NCBI GenBank assembly: GCA_964035545.1
Contig: OZ037770.1
Coordinates: forward strand, 1,256,501 to 1,320,500
From: Bugula neritina
Lineage: Eukaryota > Bryozoa > Gymnolaemata > Cheilostomatida > Bugulidae
Reading direction: 5' to 3'
DNA: 64,000 bases
Positions 24,901-36,200 of the stretch are shown piece after piece. Every line of letters starts with the position of its first letter. Position 1 is the stretch's first letter. The notes below the pieces were generated by a model. It saw only the letters and a list, made by a program, of their open reading frames with translations, ran no database searches and was not told the DNA's origin. The position numbers were made by a program, and so were the translations under genes.

Positions 24901-27900
24901 GTAGTCTTTTTAAACTTGACAACTCAGCCAGATAGAGAAATAGTCATGTCTATTTTCACAAACAGAAAACTTCCAAATACTTGATTTCAGGTTCTAATGT
25001 CATTGGTTTCTCAACAAAATAACTTTAACCTGTCTCGAAGCTTTTATTTGTTATTTAGCCTAATTAAACTGGTTAATTACTTCATTATAGGCATTGTATT
25101 ATATCGTCAAACAACATCACCATTTTCCAAGTTTCATTTCATATCAACTATTACTAGTCAGATAATATAATATATATATTCACCACACGCACAGCCTACA
25201 CGTACGATCACATGATGTACAACTACAAGGGCCACGCTGTGATTGGCTGCAACTGCACGGTGGAGCTGGAGGCGTGTCTACGCAATGAGTCAGCGACAGG
25301 GTCAGCGCTTGCAGAGGAAGTACTCGACACTCAGTTTGGGACGTTTGAGTACGTCAAGTGTCTGGTAGTCAGCAGGGAGAAGAAACAGTGTGTAGAGTGG
25401 GACCCCGTCTTCCACAAGTAAGTGGGGAAGGGGGGCTCATCACACCACCCGACCTACTCATACTAATAGCACACCACACAAGAAATGCGCTAGAAGCAGC
25501 ACTAAATTGGAGGTCACTGAGTGTAGTAGTTGGGCACTCGAACAGCCTATACAATCTCTGCATTTAGTCACCCCCAACTTGGTGCTGATTCTAACGATTT
25601 TCAACAGGAGACTATTTCTATTGCGTTTTTTTCAAATTCAAAACAATCAAATTGATTTCCCTAAAAACTCAAAAGAGTTGAAAGAAAACTCAAAGTATGT
25701 TCGTTCAACTTGCAGGTGCGAGAAGTACAAATGGGCAAACTACGGGCACCTGATTAACCTGTCAGAATACAAGACAGACACAAGCAGGTGGTCTGCAGAA
25801 GGCGATGAGTCATTGGCAGAAGAAACAACAGGAAACGAGACAGTAAACATGGAAAATCCACCCACAAAGCAGGAGTTATAACCAAATAAACTGGATTCTA
25901 AACACAGAGGAGAATAAACTACAAGTAAACATAACATGTGTAAAAGTAGACTAATATCCTACGCATAAAGCAAACCTGTTTGAGGGGGGCTGCTGCGACG
26001 TCTCGCTCTGCCCAACTGCAGAAGCAGGTCTATCCATGTGAGTCGTCTGCTTAGGTGACTCACTGACATGACTGACAGGTGCTTGAGAGCTGAAGGTCAC
26101 ATGACACAAATAGCTGATCAGCTTAGCCTGTGCTCCAGCAGCGAAACTGTGGGTGGCCGGGTTGGAGAGCATTTGACTAGCATTTTGTCTACAGTTAGAT
26201 ACAATTTTATATTCTCAGATTTTTAGAATGTTTGATGTTTATAGGAGAATAAACAAAATAACTTGATATGCATGTGTCTGTTGACTCAGAGATAAGTCAC
26301 CAAATGGCAGGTGCTTGTAAAGTGATTCATGTCAGAAAGTGACACCTAGATATGACATGAATCACTTTCATAACACAGTCTACTACCAATACTATTGCGG
26401 AAAGATCTAGAAACAAAATAAAGATTTAGCGATCACATGACCATCATAGATGCCAACGGCAGCGTATAGTTTACCGTTCTTCCAGAGTGACATGCTGCCC
26501 GTCCAGCACTGTGAGGTTACACGCCCAGCTGAGAACGTAAGCTCGGTAACTGTCCTTGTGGTGGGTGAAGTGTTGATAGGTAACACATGGGTTGTTCATC
26601 ATCGAGAGCTGCTCCAGTCGACGCAAATCCACCAGATGGCGCACCTGCGTCAGCAAAAACATAACTTTAGCAGTTTTTTAGAGTCAAATTTTTTGAACTG
26701 GAGAGTTGTTAGTTTGCTAAGAAAAGATCCTTTAATGAACATAAAACGTCCAATGCTTTTAGATAATTAAAATTAAAAATTATTATTATTATAGAAATCT
26801 GGCAGACTTTACCTGGTAGAGCTCTGAAATCTCGTTCTCCGCGAGGGAGAGTATGCTTAGATTCTTGGGAAGGTATCTAGGAGCATCTTTTATATCTCTG
26901 ATTATGTTACCATGTAGTAGCAGAGTCTACAATATGTTACCATGTAGTAGCAGAGTCTAAAATATGTTACCATGTAGTAGCAGAGTCTAAAATATGTTAC
27001 CATGTAGTAGCAGAGTCTACAATATGTTACCATGTAATAGCAGAGTCTAAAATATGTTACCATGTAGTAGCAGAGACTAAAATATGTTACCATGTAGTAG
27101 CAGAGTCTACAATATGTTACCATGCAATAGCAGAGTCTAAAATATGTTACCATGTAGTAGCAGAGTCTACAACATGTTACCATGTAGTAGCAGAGTCTAC
27201 AACATGTTACCATGTAGTAGCAGAGTCTACAACATGTTACCATGTAGTAGCAGAGTCTAAAATATGTTACCATGTAGTAGCAGAGTCTACAATATGTTAC
27301 CATGTAATAGCAGAGTCTAAAATATGTTACCATGTAGTAGCAGAGACTAAAATATGTTACCATGTAGTAGCAGAGTCTACAATATGTTACCATGCAATAG
27401 CAGAGTCTAAAATATGTTACCATGTAGTAGCAGAGTCTACAACATGTTACCATGTAGTAGCAGAGTCTACAACATGTTACCATGTAGTAGCAGAGTCTAC
27501 AACATGTTACCATGTAGTAGCAGAGTCTACAATATGTTACCATGTAGTAGCAGAGTCTAAAATATGTTACCATGTAATAGCAGAGTCTAAAATATGTTAC
27601 CATGTAGTAGCAGAGTCTACAATATGTTACCATGTAGTAGCAGAGTCTAAAGTATGTTACCATGTAATAGCAGAGTCTAAAATATGTTACCATGTAGTAG
27701 CAGAGTCTAAAATATTTCATCATGTGACAAGCAGGAAAACATTTATAATTAAAGTTGTTATTATGATATAGTAAATTCAATTTAGTAAACTTTTGGAAAT
27801 AATTTAAAAATCAAAGTAAGCCATATTTTCCAAACAAAACTTTTAAGTTTAGGAAGAAATAACCTATTAATTCTAAGAGTTATCTCCTTGATGGAATACC

Positions 27901-28971
27901 TTGAGTGAGTGTAGATGTGAGAGATCAGCTAGAGAGGTGATTGTGTTATCGGAGAGATCAAGGTGTTTGAGCGCCATATTGTTATGCAGTCCATTTATGT
28001 GACGAATATTGTTACCAGACCTGCATTTATACAACCAGAATCATATGCTATGAGTGAAGAACTATCAGCCAATGAAAACAGCACAGAGAATTACATGATA
28101 GCGCATTATGTTATTCTAAACCAATCAGAAGAAATCTACTATAAATTCAACCAATCACGAAGCACGACTCACAGATTGAGCCACATAAGGTGGTGGAGGT
28201 GACTCACTCCCTCAATGGAGCAGACGCTGTTCTCTGCCAGATTCAGAACTGTCAGGTGATGCAGGTTCTCTAGACCTGATATCTTGATGAGACAGTTGTG
28301 AGTAGCAGACAACTACAGTACAATCAGCCAATCAGAACACATTGCTCAGCAGAACCAACCAATCAGCATTAGCATAACATAATAAATCATATTAAATAGA
28401 ACCAACTAATCAGCAACAAGGTAACAAAATAAATTACATTATTCGCTGTGCCAGTGAGAAAAATGATTTATGAAACAAGCGAAAAAGTGTCAAAATCATA
28501 ATTTAGTAACTTAGTTGAACAATATTTTATCAATTATAAAAGGAAGACAACTTTACAAACCTGAACCAAGTTGTGAAGATGAGAGAGATTTTCCAGCTTA
28601 CTGATTGAGTTCTGATCTAAAAGGAGTTGCCGTACCTCTTCAGTGCAATAAGTCAACTCTTTATTCATATGAGTGACCATACGCTTAGAGAGGTCGAGTT
28701 TACCTGCATAAAATAGAAATTTTTTTACCTGCAAGCCTCAATTTGAAATCAGATAATATTTTACAAACAGTTGTTCAATACACTCAAATATACAAATAAA
28801 AAACATATAGAAATAGGATTCTTTGAATATAAAATCATATTTATCTAAAGTTTTATGCCACAAAGTATCAAAAAACAAAAATTATCACCTGTTAAAGAAA
28901 AATCATGGTTTAAAACAAAGTTACCCCATGAAAACTCATAATTTTCTATAAAGCTTACCTGCGGCTGCCAT
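18919..28971 (-). CDS. CEP97: CEP97, centrosomal leucine-rich repeat protein
   Basis: CEP97 sits at the distal end of centrioles with CP110 and restrains ciliogenesis. Thirteen phase-consistent exons: 28959-28971, 28561-28703, 28173-28312, 27900-28020, 26813-26926, 26475-26644, 25976-26188, 21914-22081, 20992-21134, 20561-20713, 20025-20184, 19570-19645 and 18919-18969, giving about 554 residues. Leucine-rich repeats fill residues 1-235, with [28 protein letters not shown] and the capping [12 protein letters not shown] recognisable against human CEP97. An IQ motif, [15 protein letters not shown], lies near residues 465-480, followed by charged helical sequence. The middle (residues 300-460) is a low-complexity Ser/Pro/Thr/Arg linker, shorter than in human (865 residues). 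The ATG codon exon is only 13 bases. Intron 7 (22082-25975) contains a complete gene on the other strand, and intron 4 is a 30-bp minisatellite. Confidence 0.94.
19320..19480. repeat. Imperfect GTGACAGGTGACTCA repeat, CEP97 last intron
   Basis: Five or six loose units containing GACAGGTGA(C/G)TCA and AGTGTCA, of 30-35 bases, lie about 90 bases from the exon 12 donor. Confidence 0.5.
21291..21668. mobile_element. Foldback MITE with long inverted arms
   Basis: Two inverted arms of about 150-190 bases start GGTCATTTTACTTAATTT and end in the complementary AATTAAGTAAAATGACC. They meet at a central hairpin GATTGCGGACC / GGTCCGCAATC with a 13-base loop. The left arm lacks about 35 bases present in the right arm. 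Single-arm relatives occur at 7299-7485 and 36491-36646. No open frame is present, so the element is non-autonomous. It lies in CEP97 intron 8. Confidence 0.85.
22600..25881 (+). CDS. Secreted group III phospholipase A2-like protein, catalytic pair absent
   Basis: A signal peptide (residues 1-19, MTITVTVV then a Leu/Val core) starts the open frame at 22600, which stays open to 22947. Later exons are about 23230-23328, 24296-24360, 24760-24867, 25195-25417 and 25716-25881 (TAA), all phase-consistent. The donor joining the first exon to 23230 is unclear. The C-terminal part follows secreted group III phospholipase A2 (the PLA2G3 and bee-venom type): a WCG loop start, a CC-x5-C motif, [13 protein letters not shown], and the C-x9-CVEW-x5-C-x2-Y ending. 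The N-terminal GQLIQCW region also resembles the PLA2G3 propart. Family enzymes need His-Asp inside CC-x5-C and Gly in WCGxG. Here the motifs read CCKKWHEC and WCGLN, so the usual catalytic dyad and one calcium-loop glycine are missing. It is probably a non-enzymatic relative. It lies wholly inside a CEP97 intron on the opposite strand. Confidence 0.75.
23777..24080. mobile_element. MITE with 65-bp terminal inverted repeats, TA flanks
   Basis: Termini read GGGCCACACGGTGCGTATTT and, inverted, GGGCCACACTGTGCGTATTT. The pairing continues for about 65 bases to ACAGTGGACACC. Both ends abut TA, consistent with a TA target duplication. The interior is 170 bases with no open frame. It lies inside an intron of the nested phospholipase-like gene. 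Confidence 0.85.
26320..26367. repeat. Perfect 15-bp inverted repeat
   Basis: AAGTGATTCATGTCA at 26320 is perfectly complementary to TGACATGAATCACTT ending at 26367, with an 18-base loop. It is in CEP97 intron 6 and its function is unknown. Confidence 0.7.
26904..27714 (-). repeat. 30-bp minisatellite containing the CEP97 exon 5 acceptor
   Basis: About 27 units of 30 bases (core ATGTTACCATGTAGTAGCAG). The first unit contains the true exon 5 acceptor (TTGTAG) and the first 23 exon bases, which encode TLLLHGN of a leucine-rich repeat. A block of nine units (27031-27300) recurs 270 bases later, a higher-order duplication. The 292-codon open frame on the minus strand is a product of the multiple-of-three period. 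Confidence 0.95.
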
Positions 28972-30239
28972 ATTGTTGACTACCCTGCTTGCTCAACCTG
29001 TAAAACCCGAGAGAAGTGTAAAATCTAATGACGACAGAAAAGAATCGGAGCCGACAGGGAGTAAAAAGGAAGACTGCAACTAAATAGAATTTTATAATCA
29101 ACTATAATATAACTACAGCCACAGAATTAGAAGTAAGAAATTTGTAATACAAACTATAAGTATGGAATACTAACACTCACACATGGTGACATGTATGGCA
29201 TTAATATAATAATAATTATATGATGAGTTAGTCATGTGACACATTTTGAATCATACAGATAGTGATACTGATACACATATCTAATAAATTATAAATATGC
29301 TTTTTAGTATTAAAATATTAGTATTACTATTACAATCAAAATAGAATTAGATAGATAGTGAATGTGATAGAATACTAATAGTAGTACTACAAGTACAAGT
29401 ACAATTATTACTATTACTATTAGTATTACTATAGTATTACTATTTAGTAATTATTCATTTAGTTTTACTGTGTACTCACTTATAGTTACTCTGACACTAA
29501 CTGACTTAACTTTAAGTATTACTATTAGCAATACTGTATAAGTATGAGTCATACTAATGGTATTATTATTAGTATAACTTAAAGTTCAAGTTTAACTTAA
29601 AGTTTAAGTTACTTTTATATTTGATTTTATTGTTATTAACATTTAATCTTAATAATTATTATTAATATTTAAGATCATAAGACTTGTAGTAATCAACAAT
29701 CACAGGTCTGAAGACCTTCACTTCCCCATATATAGGGGTCTAAAGGTTCTAACAAAACAAACAAACAATATAAAATTTAAAATTTTATATTAATAATAAT
29801 ATTAATACTCATACTGATACTCATAGTCAATGTCATAGTGATAGTCATACTCATACAGTCCATACTCATACTGATCGATAGATTGATATTTAAACAGCTT
29901 AATTTTATCAATAGTTGGCGTCACAAAATAAAATTGATCATTTGACTATGAAAAGTGCAATAAGAAAGCAGCTACAACTCATGCTTTCGTATAGGAGCAA
30001 TAATTGCAATTAAACACTCGAAGTCGAATACAAGTTTACAACACCAACACTCACACTGCAGCCTAGCTCTATGATTTTGTAAATGTACGCGAAGTGTATT
30101 TACTTGACCTAGCCGTGCGACTAGCAACAGTAAACAATAAATTTTCCGGGCGTCTCTATCAAGTCATCTTTATATATAAAAATAGCGTTAAGGCTATTTA
30201 CCCAGAAGTCCGTTTAATTTCTTTTTCCGACTTACCATC
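28972..30239. other. Divergent interval CEP97/RPL24
   Basis: The 1.27 kb between the two start codons has no coding exon. About 29280-29880 is filled with cryptic ATAGT/ATTACT simple sequence, including ACTATTAGTATTACTATAG. The last 200 bases before RPL24 are less repetitive and should hold its promoter. Confidence 0.65.
30171..30228 (+). promoter_or_regulatory. Candidate RPL24 promoter and 5' TOP start
   Basis: TATATATAAA at 30171-30180 is followed 40 bases later by the pyrimidine run CTTTTTCC at 30221-30228, 12 bases before the ATG. Ribosomal protein transcripts of animals usually start with such a C plus pyrimidine tract. The TATA-to-start spacing is longer than usual, so the TATA assignment is weak. 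Confidence 0.4.
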
Positions 30240-32281
30240 ATGAAGTAAGTACATTATATTTTTGTAATTGAGCGTACATGAAAAATCGGTAGTTTGCTTG
30301 ACAATTTATGCCCATCTCAACACTTCATGTTGTTTATATGTAAGCTGCTTGTTTTAGGATTGAACTTTGCTCGTTTAGCGGGTATAAAATATACCCAGGA
30401 CATGGGTCCCGCTTCATCAAAGTTGATGGCAAGGTAGGATTAACTAGATATCCATATTGCAATATGTGGCTTGAATCTTTAGCCACAATTTTAATAAAGT
30501 TTTCTTTTACATTTTGATATGTAGACATGGTGGTACGCTGCATACTAGCGTCAATCTGCCGTGAATAATTGAAATGGACTGCAATCCGTTTTGATAGCTT
30601 CAATGGTAAACTTCACTCTATTTTTAACTAAAACAAATCTTGTTATTGTTGAACTTGGTCTTGATTTAATGCCATTATTATGGCAATGTTCCGATATTTA
30701 AAATGGTAAATAGCTATAAAACTTTCGAAGTAACTGGGCATAGCTACTTACAGTTAGTGAGTTACTTTCACAGTACTGAATGAGTGAAAGTGTGTGCTCC
30801 AGAAGTTTTCACTCTTGCATTGCACCCATATTGAGTTACTGTTATACTGATGGTTCTTCCCTTCTAGTTTTTGCTGACAGTCATGACTAGAATATTGAAT
30901 AACTACTGAATCCTAATAGTATTTGTATAGGTTATGCTGTATTGAAAACTGAAAACTAAACATGGTTCTAGTGTAGTGAAATAAACATTTCATTTTCCTT
31001 AAAAGAAATTGTGGCTTTGTAGTTTGCCAGTTTTAACAAGAAATTTTCTGCTTTTTTTCGATTTTTGGAATATAAACCTGAACAATATAGCCACTGATAG
31101 TTATTTATCATTTTATAGGCTGATTATTGCATATTTTAGATAAATTTTACTTCTTGAGCTACATAGTTATAACAAACATTATAATGCATCTCTCATTTTA
31201 TGGGCTTGAACTTGCTGATTATTGCATATTTTAAATAAAGTGAAAATTAATTTTAATAGTTGCAATTTTTGGGAATACATTCTGCTGTCTCATTATGAAC
31301 AAGAACCCCAAAAACCATGCTGAATGTTGATTCTAATTACCTTCTGCTTGTGTTTGTAGTCCTTCATGTTCTTGAACAAAAAGTCCAAACGATTGCACTT
31401 GACCAAGCGTAATCCCCGAAGGATATCATGGACTGTGCTTTACAGAAGGTGAGCTTTTATTCTAGTCTCAGCCTCTATTCATCCATCTAGTATCTTAAGT
31501 GAATAAACTCGTTGCTTTAATTTTAATTGAGAAATATTATTTAAATACTTCTAAAAATATTTTCCTGTGCTAGTGACTTATCACCAAATACTTTTACAGA
31601 ATAAAGATTTAATTGCAATTTAAGTTACTAATGAAATTAAACTAGCATATTGCAACTACTAGTTTGACTTCTCAACTCCTCTCATAATAGGAAACACAAG
31701 AAAGGTCAAGTAGAAGAAATTACCAAAAAGAAGACACGAAAGACCCAAAAGTTCCAGAAGGCCGTTGCTGGTGCCACCATCAATGAAATTATGGCTAAGA
31801 GAAACCAGAAGCCAGAAGTGAGGAAAGCTCAGAGAGAGCAGGCTATCAGGTTAGATTCTCCTCTCTTGAAACAGTTTCAGAACATCATAGCACCGTGTTC
31901 ATAGCTCCAGTTATCTTTGGTCACCATAATTGTTATTTTTAGACGGACAAGGTATAAAAGGGTTTTTCAAAATTGAATATAGTGATTATAAATTAAGACT
32001 GATTCTATTATACTCTGAACTATATTGTGATAAGTGCCAGCATTTTACTGTGTTTGCTTGCAAATGATCTTTTACTGTGTTTGCTTAGTGATAGTGATAG
32101 TACCAACACATAGCTATGCATGTGGTTGTGTTGCAGAGCTTACAAAGAGAAGCAGAAGGCCAAAGTAGCAGCTAAGAAACCAGCAGCTGCTCCAGTCAAG
32201 ACGAAGGCCAAGGGAGCAAAACTCCCTAAGGCTGCAGCTAGTGGAGGCAAGGCTCCAGGCCGAGTGGGTGGCAAGAGATAG
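30240..32281 (+). CDS. RPL24: RPL24, large ribosomal subunit protein eL24
   Basis: A structural protein of the cytosolic 60S subunit. Five exons: 30240-30244 (only ATGAA), 30358-30433, 31360-31448, 31691-31849 and 32137-32281, giving 157 residues, the same as human. The zinc-ribbon-like N-terminus reads [19 protein letters not shown]. The core follows with [21 protein letters not shown] and [18 protein letters not shown]. The basic Lys/Ala tail ends GRVGGKR. The first intron interrupts codon 2, as in many ribosomal protein genes. AATAAA at 32305-32310 is the polyadenylation signal. The gene lies head to head with CEP97 and tail to tail with FBXO42. Confidence 0.98.
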
Positions 32282-33203
32282 TCTTTCTTGTATTTATATG
32301 TACAAATAAAACTCTGAAAACCTACTCCAGACGCTTTTGTTGTGTTTCTTGTAGCCTGTTGACCACCACACAGACCATTATCAGAACATAATCTAAATTT
32401 ATTTGTAGAATATGATATAAACCAGGGTTTGGGTCAATTACATAAAAATTTGTCTATTATAATTACAGGAAAAAAGTAACGTAATTAATTACAATTATTT
32501 TTGTTCTCACAAAAAAATCACAGAAGCTGTACAATCTCACTTTTAGGGTCCAAATACCAGAGGCAATTTTGGTAAACCTCCTTTGTTCTCAACAGTGATA
32601 CTACCTAGACATACTCTGAACTTGTTATTTAATAGTAGACATGGTAGGAAAAGCAGGAAATTTTCAAAAAGTTTGAAGTAATTGTTATGTTACTATGAAA
32701 ATCAATTACTTCAGATATGTAACTAATTACAATTGCATTTTTATACATCATTTACAAATTACATTCAATTACTTGGAAAAATGTAATTAATTACAACCAA
32801 TTACAATTACCCCAACCCTGACATAAACATGCGCTGGAAGATGTGTAAGTTAGTAAATGTGTATGCGCAGTACAACTAAGTTTCTTAGTCTTTGTTTCCC
32901 TAGAAGTCTTACAAATAACATGAGTTTGGCGTTTAGTTAATCTGAATCCTTGTTATATTTATTAATTGATAAATTAAAGAAAATTTAGAATATAATGTAA
33001 TAGATAGAGAAATTTAATAAGTTCCTTAAACTTGTCTAACTAATGTCATACGATGAGTCTGCTAGTAGAAACACTCAAAATAATGGTCACTAAAATATAG
33101 TTGATATGTCGGGCAGTCGCCAAGCAAGTGATGGAGCCAGCAGACAACCCCTGTAGAGACATGAACCCCTGATCACAGTGAATATACTGAGTGTGAGTAT
33201 GGA
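32282..33203. other. Interval between convergent RPL24 and FBXO42
   Basis: Holds the RPL24 3' UTR, a hAT-type MITE (32423-32820) and a minus-strand AATAAA at 32958-32963 that could serve FBXO42. No coding exon seen. Confidence 0.6.
32423..32820. mobile_element. hAT-type MITE with 8-bp target duplication
   Basis: Starts CAGGGTTTGGGTCAATTAC and ends in the complement of CAGGGTTGGGGTAATTG. The interior is 398 bases in total, rich in TAATTACAATT words, with no open frame. It is flanked by ATATAAAC on the left and ACATAAAC on the right, an 8-bp duplication with one mismatch. CAGGG ends, AATTAC-rich subterminal sequence and 8-bp duplications are typical of non-autonomous hAT elements. Confidence 0.85.
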
Positions 33204-36200
33204 TCAGGTGCCACTTATGATGTACACAGACTCATTGAGAGTTACTGAACTAGATTCTGAGGAAGATCTTTGTATATCTGTGTTTCTATCGGAGTGAAAT
33301 CCGCCCACTAGTATGAGCTCTTGCTTACCTACAATATGATGCAATACTTTGTAGATATGATGTAATACTTCGTAGATATGAAGCATGCATCAATTTCTAC
33401 CCAAGTTTTGAATTCAACTTGGGAATTACTTTTGTACCAAGTCTCGTTAAGTAGTATGTTGGGATTTGTTATATATGGAATGCAAGTTGGATATATAGTC
33501 TATAGTAACGATTGAATGAAAGATTGAAACAGTTACTATATTTTGTGTTTCATAAATGCTTGAGAATCAATTTTGACCATGAACAACCCCAATTGGAAAA
33601 CATGCCAAAATAGCCATTCAATCAAAAAAAACTCGAGGCATGCTCCTTGACTGATAATTTACTTGAGTAATTTAAAATTTGTCACTAAAGTTGAAATTTC
33701 CAAGATTTATTACAACCAGCATTATTTGAAACTTTATGTAATACTGCAATACCTTCAGTCAGTGTGTAGCATAAGGTTTCTTCTAGACTTTCTCCGTATG
33801 TCTCTAAAGTGTTAGGAGGGGTCCACGTGACGTACCCGCTATCTATATTAGATATGTCTAGTGTGTGTAAGAACATGGGATTCTTCAAAGGAGATTCTTG
33901 CCTTATCTATATGAATGTATAGTTTGGAGTTGTGCACCCGTGGATGAATCAATAGATTGTACAGTTCTAGAGACAGTTTGAATTATTATTGCACTACTTA
34001 TGGTTATTGAAACATCGATAGAAGCAGCACTGAGTTGAGGGTGACTGAGTGCAGAACTTGTATATACATTATAGTCCAAACCTCCAACCAATGCACTCGG
34101 CGCTGCTTCTAGAAACTTTCTAGTTACTAAGCTACTAGCAACCAGTCAGAAAACAGCACACAACGTTCAGCCAATCACATATGCACTTACATTAGCAACA
34201 ACCCTGAGATTGCCCTTCTCCTTCAACTTATCTTCAAACTTCTTCAGCAGTTCCAGTCTCCTCTCTCTTCTCATTTGAGGGGTTTGTCTAACGCCCCTTC
34301 CTGACCTGTCACTGGACTCTAACCTCTCAGTCTGTGACAATGAGTCATCGTCATCGCTTGAAGCACTGAAACTGACCAAACACAAATCAGATGATAAAAA
34401 AGTTATAATAAACTTTTTTAAACTCAAGATATTTTACCTAAATTTTGAACAAAAACTAAAATAAATGTTCAAGTAGGGGAGGGGAGGAGCTAAACCCTAA
34501 CAGTGCTACTGTGAGGTGAATGGATAATAAACTCATTTCATGAAATTATCTGAAGTGCAACAGAACCAGCTGAGAGAGTTGGCGGTTCAAGCCCAACTAA
34601 CGGCATATTTTTTTCAGTTCATTTTTCACTCTACTCAATAGATATTAATAAAAAAACTCAAAGGCAGGCGGTATTAATCACCTGTTGGCAGCAATACTTG
34701 CAGGCTTGCTCCGCGGACTTATTCTAGAGAGAACTTCGGTGTCAACAGGATGTGAGACTTTGCTGACGACAGCAATACTGTTTCCGACCTGTAAATAGTG
34801 GACATGATGTAAGTAAGTAGAGGGATAGTATCTAGCTCTAATAAATGTCATATCACGACAATATAACAGACTACAACAGGACATAGTATAATGTAGAAGT
34901 AATTAAAACGTAGAGGTTAATAGAACTAACAAGTCAATAATGAGAACGAATGTTGGGATAAATAAGTGTAAAAGTAAGTAAGTATAAAGGTAAGTAAGTC
35001 CAAAGTAAATGAGTCCAGAGAAGTAAGTACGTTTAAAGAAGGTGAGTAGGTCCAAAAAGCAAGTAAATCTAAAGGTAAGTAGGTCTAATGGTAAGTTAGT
35101 CTAGAAGTAATTAGGCCTAGAAAAGTACATAAGCCTAGAGAAGTAAGTAAGCCTGGAGGTAAGTAAGTGTAAAGAAGTAAGTACCTTGCAGGCATTAAGA
35201 GACCACAGAGCAAGTTTGGAGCTGCACTGAGTGTGATTCACTTCCATTTGAGTCCAGATAGCCGTAAGGTCATGACCTTGGCTCTGGAGGGTCACGACCC
35301 AACAGTCATGGAACTTCTACATTAACACAACAGGGACAGTGCATATGAGAGAATAGAGTAAATAGAAATGTATTTGATAATTTATACAGGAGATAAAAAT
35401 AAATAAAAGCATTTCGAATTCAAATATCTTTAAATCTAGATTCTAGAAGAAAAAAGAAAATATTTAGCTTGAAGTTGGCCAGATACATATATATCTGTAA
35501 TGTTTTCCAACTTCAAATTATACTGATTAAAAAAAAACACAAACTACACTAAAAATGAAATGAGTTTTATTATTAAAGTGAAAGTAGTTTCAACACAGGA
35601 AGGTCAACAAAAGGTGAAGGTCATAAGTACCTGATTGGCTCCACCGCAACCTCCCAGCATCAACGCCTGGCAGTCACTCAATGCACACTACAGTAACAGG
35701 AGTGGAACATTAGTCAAAGTGATACAGTCACGAATGCACCTCAGAAAAATAGTAAGAAATGCGATAGTAACGAGGAAAGAAAAAAATTCTCAACTCACTA
35801 GAAAAGCACCAAATCGAGGCTGAGGCGCGTCTGCTTTGCTGAAATTTACCGCCAACCAGGACTTCCTCTTTATATCAAACAACCACAATTCATTGCAACT
35901 AAAAGAATAACCACAATTCATCGCGTATAAAAATATTACCTAGAAAATTCCAGTAATATAAGAGGAAATAAATACAGATATCACAAAATACTGTACACAA
36001 AGTTGAACTAAAATAGATGTTTAATGAATATATATTTTAACTACTTTTACAAAAGGCTGGAATTTACTGCCAATATTTCTTCAGTCAATACAACAAATAA
36101 TTCATAGAACACTTTTGCTTTCTATTAACATACTTCTTCACTTGACAAAATTTTCTTTCTAATTACGTGACAGAATATCAGATGACAAACAAATTTCAAC

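Noticed and set aside
26430..26474. Extension of CEP97 exon 6 past its donor, where another frame reads KLYAAVG, loosely like the human WLYSQG segment
   Set aside because: It needs a frame change directly after the last codon; the GTAAAC donor at this point joins exon 7 in phase, so the resemblance is taken as chance.
26902..27780. 292-codon minus-strand open frame with a [10 protein letters not shown] repeat
   Set aside because: Produced by the 30-bp minisatellite; the real CEP97 frame through exon 5 is different.
30434..32136. Intronic snoRNA in RPL24
   Set aside because: Ribosomal protein introns often host snoRNAs, but I found no convincing C/D or H/ACA box pair. Only short direct repeats (for example GCTGATTATTGCATATTTTA near 31120 and 31217) are visible.
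33903..34091. 62-codon open frame as an extra FBXO42 exon
   Set aside because: No acceptor gives the required phase from the preceding exon, and skipping it joins exons 9 and 10 in perfect phase. Kept only as a possible alternative exon.
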